5,093 nucleotides of DNA from contig JAUNSE010000044.1 of NCBI GenBank assembly GCA_030539415.1, positions 5,322 to 10,414 of the forward strand, read 5' to 3'. Numbering within the stretch: position 1 is the first letter of the stretch; every line of letters begins with the position of its first letter. Positions 1 to 5,093 of the stretch are shown here, piece after piece. This stretch comes from Desulfovibrionaceae bacterium. GTDB lineage: Bacteria; Desulfobacterota; Desulfovibrionia; Desulfovibrionales; Desulfovibrionaceae. Made by a program: the position numbers and the translations under genes. A model generated the notes under the pieces. The model saw only the letters and a program-made list of their open reading frames with translations, made no database searches and was not told where the DNA came from.

Positions 1-2400
1 GAGCCAGGAGACGAAGCTGTTGATGCGGTAGGCCGCCTCGCCGGCCATGCGCCAGGCCGCCACTTCGCGGGTGATGTTGCGGAAGCCGCTCTTGGCGCGG
101 ATGGCCTGGATCATGTCTTCGAGCAGACGGGCTCTGGAGGCCGCCTGAACGAGTTCGGCGGCGAATTTTTCCAGGAAGGGCAGGGGCAGCTTGTACACGC
201 GCTGCAGGTCGGGATTGGCGACCTGCTCCCTGACCAGGCTGATCCAGTGCTCCACGGCATCGTTGCAGAAGATCTCAATCTGATCCCTGCCTCTGGACGG
301 CTCGGCGGCCGGGGCCTGCGCCTGCGGGGCGGCGGAGGCGGGCTTTGCCGCGGGAGCGGCGGGCGCGCCGAAGAGGTCGCCCATGCCGTCTCCGAAGAGT
401 TCGCCCAGCAGATCGTCGGCGCTGGTGGCCGTGCCGGTGATGGGCTGGGTGTCGATTTCGACACCGCCCTCCTCCACGCTGTCATCGCAGGCCATGGCCT
501 TGCCGTAGAGGTCGTGGTCGCTGACCTGGAAGCGCGAGAGGAAGTCGGCAAAGCGCTGCGCCTGCACGAGCTTCGCCAGAATCTGGATGAGCCCCTTGGC
601 GAGCTGCGTCTTTTCGGCCACGCGCCGTTCCGTGTCATCGGAGCGGTAGAAGCGGGCGAGGGCGGATTCAAGCTCGTGCGCCTTTTCGTTGGCGCGGTCC
701 AGCGTCTGATTGTACTTGCGGTCCGGGTCGCAGATGGGGGCGAGCTTTCTGCGCAGCAGGCCTATGCCGCCGTCGTTGAGCTTCATGGCCGCGTCCCAGG
801 ATTCCTGACGGTCCTCGAAATGCAGCCTGACCAGGTCGGACTTGAGGAAGGCCGTCTTGACCTTGCCGACGAGCTCGACCTTCTCGCTGCTGATGCCGGT
901 CTCCTTTCCGTCACTGCTGTGACTGAAGATATTGCAGACCACGTTGGGGTTGCGGATGAGGAAGACGTTTCTGAAGGGCCTGCCGTCCCAGTCTGCGGGC
1001 CAGCTGTGGGCGCGGCCGAAGAATTCGGTCAGGGAGGCCTTCATGCGCGTCTCCCAGCGGTCGCCGGCATCGGTGACGCCCTTCTTGTCCTCGAATTCGA
1101 GGTCCATCTTGGTCAGCAGGAAGAAGAGCATGGCCTCGTGCTTCGCGCGCTCGGCGGGGGTGGCGCCCTGGGTCAGAGTGATCCAGTTGTCTATGGCGCT
1201 CGGCAGGTCCTGCACCTCCTGGTTGCCGGGTCCGATGCAGAGCAGCATGCCGGTGAGCTCGCACTCCTCGCAGTAGCGCTCGAACAGGTAGGCCACCTTG
1301 CCGCGCAGGAAGAAGTTCTCCAGCTGGCCGGGAGTCCTCAGCGTCTCCTCGAGGTTCAGAGTCTTGAGGCGGGAGCGGTAGCCCGGGAAGTCCAGCAGAT
1401 CCGTGTGCTCGAAGAAGGGGGCCGGGCGCTCGGGCATGTAGATGGTGAGCTCGGCCGTGAGCGCCGTCACCTGGCAGCGCGTGAGCGGCACAGAACGGCC
1501 GCCTTCCGACTCGAGTTCCACCTCCTCGTCCGCGCCGGGGGCCTGCGGGGAGAGCAGGGCCACATCGATGATGCTCTTCTCCCTGGGCAGCAGGGCATCA
1601 AGGGTGCAGTTCACCTCAGGAGCGTTGCCAAGCTTCTCGAGGGCCCTGGCCAGACTCGTGAAGTGCATGGTGAATTCGTCCACGCTGTCCCAGATGAGGC
1701 CGAACAGGGCGGCGCGCTCCTCGAGCTCCAGATAGGGGGCGAGATCCGCGGCCTGTTTCCAGTAGGTGTTGTTCAGCATCTGCACGCGGGCGTTGCTTCT
1801 GAACTTCTGCATGTACTCGCGCAGATCCTCGATGTCATCCCTGGTCAGAGGATTGGCGGGATACTTCTTTTTATTCTTGCCGAGTTCCTTGAGCGCTTCC
1901 AGCAGGGCCTGCTGATTGGGCGCGTCCTCGTGCTGGCAGTCGTTGTAGTAGGTGTTGGCAAAGACGCGGACGAGGTCCATCTCCGAGAAGAGGCGCAGGC
2001 GCACGGGCTTGTCCGCGGTCACGCCCGCGGGCGGAGTGGTGGTGAAGCGGGTCACGAGCCCCGTGGACTCCTTGCCGCCCTCGGGGTTGATTTTGGTGAT
2101 GAAGTCCACGGGCCGGCCGGCGAAGTCGGCGATGAGCTCGCCCCTGCTGTCCCTGGCCAGGGCCGAGATGAGGTAGCTCTTGCCGGCCTGGCTGGGCCCG
2201 AAGACGGCGATGCACATCTTGCGCGAGGCCGCCGTGGCCAGTTTTCTGAAGGTGCGGGAGGCCGAGCGCATGTTCTTGCACAGGGAGGAGTATTCGCTGC
2301 CCGCAAGCTCCCTGTTGTCCGTGAGCCACTGTTCGCAAGTCAGGGCCGTGTCGCCCCATTTGAGGCACTGCTGGGCGAGTTTTGTATCTTTTTCTCTCAT
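1..2400 (-). CDS. srfC: SrfC-family putative virulence protein, dynamin-like GTPase (3' end outside window)
   Basis: This gene has 800 codons with no stop and runs off the left edge. Its start is ATG at 2398-2400, preceded by AGCAGG; the next in-frame Met is residue 44. It belongs to the SrfC ('putative bacterial virulence factor') family. A helical N-terminus (residues 1-60) leads into a Walker A/G1 P-loop, GPSQAGKS (residues 68-75, at 2176-2199). The other GTPase motifs are a G2-like STGLVTRFT (112-120), G3 DFPG (337-340, at 1381-1392) and G4 TKMD (430-433, at 1102-1113). The set resembles dynamin (GIVTRRP, DLPG, TKLD), but about 220 residues lie between G2 and G3, far more than in dynamin. 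After the GTPase core come helical segments (about 500-640), an acidic GELFG/GDLFG repeat (666-678), an Ala/Pro-rich linker (679-703) and a helical C-terminal part (704-800 and on). No signal peptide or clear membrane helix is seen. GTP binding is inferred from the motifs. The gene follows srfB by 30 bases in the same frame, so the two are almost certainly co-transcribed. Confidence 0.9.
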   Translation of the reverse strand, partial: MREKDTKLAQQCLKWGDTALTCEQWLTDNRELAGSEYSSLCKNMRSASRTFRKLATAASRKMCIAVFGPSQAGKSYLISALARDSRGELIADFAGRPVDFITKINPEGGKESTGLVTRFTTTPPAGVTADKPVRLRLFSEMDLVRVFANTYYNDCQHEDAPNQQALLEALKELGKNKKKYPANPLTRDDIEDLREYMQKFRSNARVQMLNNTYWKQAADLAPYLELEERAALFGLIWDSVDEFTMHFTSLARALEKLGNAPEVNCTLDALLPREKSIIDVALLSPQAPGADEEVELESEGGRSVPLTRCQVTALTAELTIYMPERPAPFFEHTDLLDFPGYRSRLKTLNLEETLRTPGQLENFFLRGKVAYLFERYCEECELTGMLLCIGPGNQEVQDLPSAIDNWITLTQGATPAERAKHEAMLFFLLTKMDLEFEDKKGVTDAGDRWETRMKASLTEFFGRAHSWPADWDGRPFRNVFLIRNPNVVCNIFSHSSDGKETGISSEKVELVGKVKTAFLKSDLVRLHFEDRQESWDAAMKLNDGGIGLLRRKLAPICDPDRKYNQTLDRANEKAHELESALARFYRSDDTERRVAEKTQLAKGLIQILAKLVQAQRFADFLSRFQVSDHDLYGKAMACDDSVEEGGVEIDTQPITGTATSADDLLGELFGDGMGDLFGAPAAPAAKPASAAPQAQAPAAEPSRGRDQIEIFCNDAVEHWISLVREQVANPDLQRVYKLPLPFLEKFAAELVQAASRARLLEDMIQAIRAKSGFRNITREVAAWRMAGEAAYRINSFVSWL
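367..405 (-). repeat. Short imperfect repeat inside srfC (GELFG / GDLFG)
   Basis: Two 15-base copies (391-405 and 367-381), spaced 24 bases start to start, match at 13 of 15 positions. They encode GELFG and GDLFG within DDLLGELFGDGMGDLFG (residues 662-678), just before the Ala/Pro-rich linker. The pattern suggests a small local duplication of an acidic-hydrophobic peptide, possibly a docking motif at the edge of a flexible tether. That function is a guess. Confidence 0.4.
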
Positions 2401-2409
2401 GTTTTTCTG

Positions 2410-2415
2410 CCTGCT
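2410..2415 (-). promoter_or_regulatory. Ribosome binding site of srfC
   Basis: On the minus strand AGCAGG matches five of six bases of the AGGAGG consensus and ends nine bases before the ATG at 2400. The overlapping AGGCAG, six bases from the ATG, is a slightly weaker alternative. It lies in the 30-base gap after the srfB stop and is the main support for the chosen srfC start. A modest site so close to the upstream stop is compatible with translation coupled to srfB. Confidence 0.6.
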
Positions 2416-2425
2416 TCGGTAAGAG

Positions 2426-2439
2426 GAGCGCTATCGCTC
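2426..2439 (-). other. Small hairpin over the srfB stop codon
   Basis: The minus strand reads GAGCG-ATAG-CGCTC, a perfect five-base-pair stem with a four-base loop that contains the TAG stop of srfB. No U-tract follows, so it is not a convincing intrinsic terminator. It is too short to block transcription and could arise by chance in GC-rich DNA. If real, it could affect termination of srfB translation or re-initiation at srfC. Confidence 0.3.
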
Positions 2440-5093
2440 GGTCACGACAATGCCGGAGTCGAGCCAGTAGCCTTCGATGGTCGGCAGTGTCTGCAGGGTG
2501 GCGGACATGCTGCGCGCGTTGACGGGGATGCCGTTCGTCTCCGAGACCTCCAGCACCTCGATGCTGCCTTCGGCCTGGGGCGGTTTGTCGTCGTTGCCGA
2601 CCGCGCGGCGCTGATCATCGTTCTTGGACAGGGCGAGCTTCACCTTGTAGGGCCCCTTGCCGAACTTGTCCATGAACTCGAGCTTGTAATAGGCCGAGGC
2701 CGGCCAGCGGTCCACGGCAAGCTGCCGGTAGCCCACCACAATGGGGCTGTGGTAGGTGATGGTCTGCTCCTCGGGCTCGACGGTGCCGTCGTCGTGGACC
2801 GTGAACCAGACCTTGGCGGCCTCGAGCTGGCCCTGCAGGTTGAGCTCGCCCACGAAGCGGGCCGTGGAGGTCATGCGCATGTTCGAGGAGTCGAAGTTGA
2901 TGCCCTCGAGATAGCCGCAGGAAAGGGCGCACAGGATGGCGCCCACCACCACGGTGGTCTTGGGATCGGCGATGCAGCCGTAGAGGTCGGCGCAGGGATA
3001 CCAGCTGCCCACGTGATAGTTGCGCATGGGGATGATGCGGCTGGGCGGCAGGGGCGTCATGGCCAGGATGGTCTGCATGATGCCCTTCCAGGCGCTCGGA
3101 CGGCCGGTGACCAGAAGCAGATCCGCGTCGTAGGCGTGCACCATCTCGCACAGGCTGGAGAGGGTTCCGCCCAGAGTGCGGCTGATGCAGCGGCTGATGA
3201 GCTCGAGGGAGAAGACGATGGGAATGGCGTCGATGTCCACATCCTCGCGCGCGCCGCAGTCCCTGAAGACATTCTGGACGTAATTCAGGACGCGGGCCTG
3301 GGGCCTTGCCGCCCTGGACGCGGGAATGAATGGCGTCTCGCTGCCGGTCTGCACGGCCGGCTCCTCTGGCGCCTCGGCTGCACCGGACTTTTTGCCCTTG
3401 ACCGCCTTTTCGGCCGGCTTTTCGAAGAAGTCGCCCAGAGTGCAGCGGTAGACGCGGTTGTCGTCCCTGTCCATCCGCTCGCAGCCCTCCAGAATGGCCA
3501 GCGCCACGGGCACGGCCACCTGGCGCACGAACTGGCCCTGACGGGAGCGCTGCTCCTCGGTCTTGCTCTGCGTGTAGCGGCCGAACAGGGAGAGCTTCAC
3601 GTTGCGGGGCTCTATGCCGAGACGGGTCATCTCCTTTTCTATGGCATGGACCACCACTTCCTGGATGACATCGCGGACCACCTCGTCGCCGGCCAGGTTG
3701 AAGCCGTCGCGGAATTCGACCTTGGGCCTGATGCGCGCGGTCTCGGAGGGCCTGCTGGTCAGCACGTGGGTCGTGATGGAGAGGTCCGTGGTGCCGCCGC
3801 CGATGTCGATGGAGGCGATGCGGACGCTGGGCCGCTCCTCGCCGGTGTCATCGACCTTGCGCATGCGTCCGTAGAGGGAGAAGTACTGATGCGCGTCGCC
3901 GATATGCTTGACCATGATCTCGTTGTAGAGCAGGACCAGATGCGAGCAGCTGGCCTCGTCCCATTCGCAGAGAATCTCCGGCTGGCGCTGGTAGTGGAAG
4001 CCGTCGGCGGTCTCGCCGTTCTTGTCCAGCCAGCCAAGGCCGTTCCAGACCAGGTGCACGGCCAGCCTGACCCAGCGCTCGAAGATGCGACGCGAGGCCA
4101 CGGGCATGGCCGTGGGCACGGTGAGGATGATGCGGCGCAGATGACGCGGCTTGTCGGAGAGCTGGCGCTTGGCGCGGCTCGCCGGAGAGTTGATGTTGAC
4201 CAGGGCCTGGGTCACGATTTCCGCGAACATGAACATCATCAGCGAGGAGCGCGTGAAGAAGGAACCGAACAGGGGCATGTCCTGCTGGCTCTGCAGCACG
4301 GCCTTCGAGAGCAGGCGGCGCAGTCGCCCGTCCTTGAAGCAGACAAGCGGCGTGCCCTCCTCGTTCAGCTGGCGCGGGAAGAGGCCGCGCGTGACCATCG
4401 GCTCGGCGGTGCCGGACATGGCGGTGGCGTCGCCCACATTGTAGCGCCAGCTCTGGCTCCATCTGTTCTCGTCCCAGAGATAGCGCTTGGGGCTGGACAT
4501 GCCGGTGTTGCCCTCTGCGCAGGAGGCGTAGGTGGACAGGCGCGTGGCCTCGGGCCCCACGCGCACGCAGGAGGGCCAGGCGAAGGCCGGCGTGCGGCGG
4601 CCGGAGCGGCGGGAAAGCATGTCGCTGCCGAACGAGACGTCCACGAACTCCACTCTGGTGGAGAAGGGGTCCGTATATATATTGTTGGGATTGGTCAGAT
4701 CCCTGAGCTCGAGCAGGTAGCTGTCGTTGAGGTCGGTCTTCTTGGCCGAGGAGGTTTCCACCAGGATGCCGGTGGTGCGGGAGTTGCCGATGTCCAGAAC
4801 AAGGTCCACATCCACTGCGTCCGAACGGTTGGAGTCGGTGACCTTCACATGGATATCGTTCATGGCGCGCCTGGCCGCGTCGAGCCAGGTCATGTAGCAG
4901 GCCACGTGCTTCAGGCAGAACTGCTTGCCGTACTCGTCGTCGCGGATGTTGGTGTTCGCCTTGCCGGCATTGTAGCGCTCGAGAACCCATTCATCGACCC
5001 ACTGCTCGTTGACGAACCAGGAGTTGTCGCGCACATGCCAGGCCGGCAGAAATTCGGAGGCCGCGTTGAGATCGTCGCGGGAGAGGGCGAAGT
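2431..5093 (-). CDS. srfB: SrfB-family putative virulence protein, ASKHA-fold ATPase (5' end outside window)
   Basis: This is a large protein of the SrfB family (Pfam 'virulence factor SrfB'), the middle member of srfABC loci. Seen in the sequence: the frame stays open to the right edge, giving about 886 residues plus the TAG stop. The GTG at 5032-5034 is internal, because in-frame codons (FALSRDDLNAASEFLPAWH) precede it, so the true start lies outside. The family is usually near 1000 residues, so about 100 are probably missing. Actin/Hsp70-like ATP-binding motifs occur in order: phosphate-1 DIGNSRTTG (4768-4794), phosphate-2 DIGGGTTDL (3781-3807), an adenosine-type motif DLLLVTGRPS (3094-3123) and a connect-2-like VVVGAILCAL (about 2925-2957). 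The key aspartates and glycines are intact, which predicts ATP binding and probably hydrolysis. A charged E/K/A/P linker (3298-3423) sits between phosphate-2 and the adenosine motif. The last 160 or so residues look beta-rich. No membrane segment is seen, so it is probably cytoplasmic. The family assignment is firm; the biological role is not known from the sequence. Confidence 0.9.
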   Translation of the reverse strand, partial: FALSRDDLNAASEFLPAWHVRDNSWFVNEQWVDEWVLERYNAGKANTNIRDDEYGKQFCLKHVACYMTWLDAARRAMNDIHVKVTDSNRSDAVDVDLVLDIGNSRTTGILVETSSAKKTDLNDSYLLELRDLTNPNNIYTDPFSTRVEFVDVSFGSDMLSRRSGRRTPAFAWPSCVRVGPEATRLSTYASCAEGNTGMSSPKRYLWDENRWSQSWRYNVGDATAMSGTAEPMVTRGLFPRQLNEEGTPLVCFKDGRLRRLLSKAVLQSQQDMPLFGSFFTRSSLMMFMFAEIVTQALVNINSPASRAKRQLSDKPRHLRRIILTVPTAMPVASRRIFERWVRLAVHLVWNGLGWLDKNGETADGFHYQRQPEILCEWDEASCSHLVLLYNEIMVKHIGDAHQYFSLYGRMRKVDDTGEERPSVRIASIDIGGGTTDLSITTHVLTSRPSETARIRPKVEFRDGFNLAGDEVVRDVIQEVVVHAIEKEMTRLGIEPRNVKLSLFGRYTQSKTEEQRSRQGQFVRQVAVPVALAILEGCERMDRDDNRVYRCTLGDFFEKPAEKAVKGKKSGAAEAPEEPAVQTGSETPFIPASRAARPQARVLNYVQNVFRDCGAREDVDIDAIPIVFSLELISRCISRTLGGTLSSLCEMVHAYDADLLLVTGRPSAWKGIMQTILAMTPLPPSRIIPMRNYHVGSWYPCADLYGCIADPKTTVVVGAILCALSCGYLEGINFDSSNMRMTSTARFVGELNLQGQLEAAKVWFTVHDDGTVEPEEQTITYHSPIVVGYRQLAVDRWPASAYYKLEFMDKFGKGPYKVKLALSKNDDQRRAVGNDDKPPQAEGSIEVLEVSETNGIPVNARSMSATLQTLPTIEGYWLDSGIVVTER

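Noticed and set aside
111..671. A 186-codon minus-strand open frame
   Set aside because: It overlaps the srfC C-terminal region in another frame. Long Ser/Pro/Arg runs reflect the Ala/Pro linker read out of frame.
932..1276. A 114-codon plus-strand open frame, and similar plus-strand frames at 1442-1735 and 4151-4444
   Set aside because: All are antisense to well-supported coding sequence, have Ser/Arg-rich composition and no clear ribosome site or family resemblance.
1871..2368. A 165-codon minus-strand open frame
   Set aside because: It overlaps the part of srfC that encodes the P-loop. The protein is Arg/Gly/His-rich without recognisable motifs, so it is a shadow frame.
2401..2439. Intrinsic terminator between srfB and srfC
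   Set aside because: The stem is only five base pairs and no run of U follows on the minus strand. The genes are too close for separate transcription.
4673..4685. TATATATAT run as an internal promoter -10 element
   Set aside because: It encodes the Asn-Ile-Tyr-Thr of SrfB, no well-placed -35 box is seen, and there is no gene start downstream within a sensible distance.
3848..4990. A 380-codon open frame on the minus strand
   Set aside because: It lies out of frame within srfB, is rich in Arg/His/Ala/Gly and low in normal hydrophobic pattern, and the overlapping frame holds intact ASKHA motifs. This is a GC-driven shadow.
5032..5034. GTG as the start codon of srfB
   Set aside because: The frame is open upstream to the window edge, no good ribosome site precedes it, and the family is about 100 residues longer at this end.

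Overview
The window is almost wholly coding, and both genes are read on the minus strand. By eye it is GC-rich (roughly 60% or more) with strong third-position G/C bias. This suits a moderately high-GC Gram-negative bacterium, most likely a proteobacterium. Frequent AGG arginine codons would fit a Desulfovibrio-like lineage, but that is a weak guess and nothing in the window fixes the taxon.

Layout in the direction of transcription (right to left): (1) The right half, 5093 to 2431, is the 3' part of a large gene for an SrfB-family protein. It is an actin/Hsp70-like (ASKHA) ATPase, and its N-terminus lies beyond the right edge. (2) A 30-base gap, 2430 to 2401, holds a ribosome binding site and a small hairpin over the srfB stop codon. 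(3) The left half, 2400 to 1, is the 5' part of an SrfC-family gene. It encodes 800 residues without a stop and runs off the left edge. Its GTPase motifs resemble those of dynamins.

The srfB-srfC order matches the known srfABC locus, first named in Salmonella as putative virulence genes. An srfA-like gene would be expected just beyond the right edge. The locus pairs an ASKHA-fold ATPase with a dynamin-like GTPase, which suggests an NTP-driven assembly or membrane-acting machine. The mechanism is not settled by the sequence. A striking detail is that srfB and srfC share a reading frame and are separated by one amber codon plus ten open codons, so readthrough would give one giant fusion. I see no RNA genes, mobile elements, CRISPR array, promoter or strong terminator.
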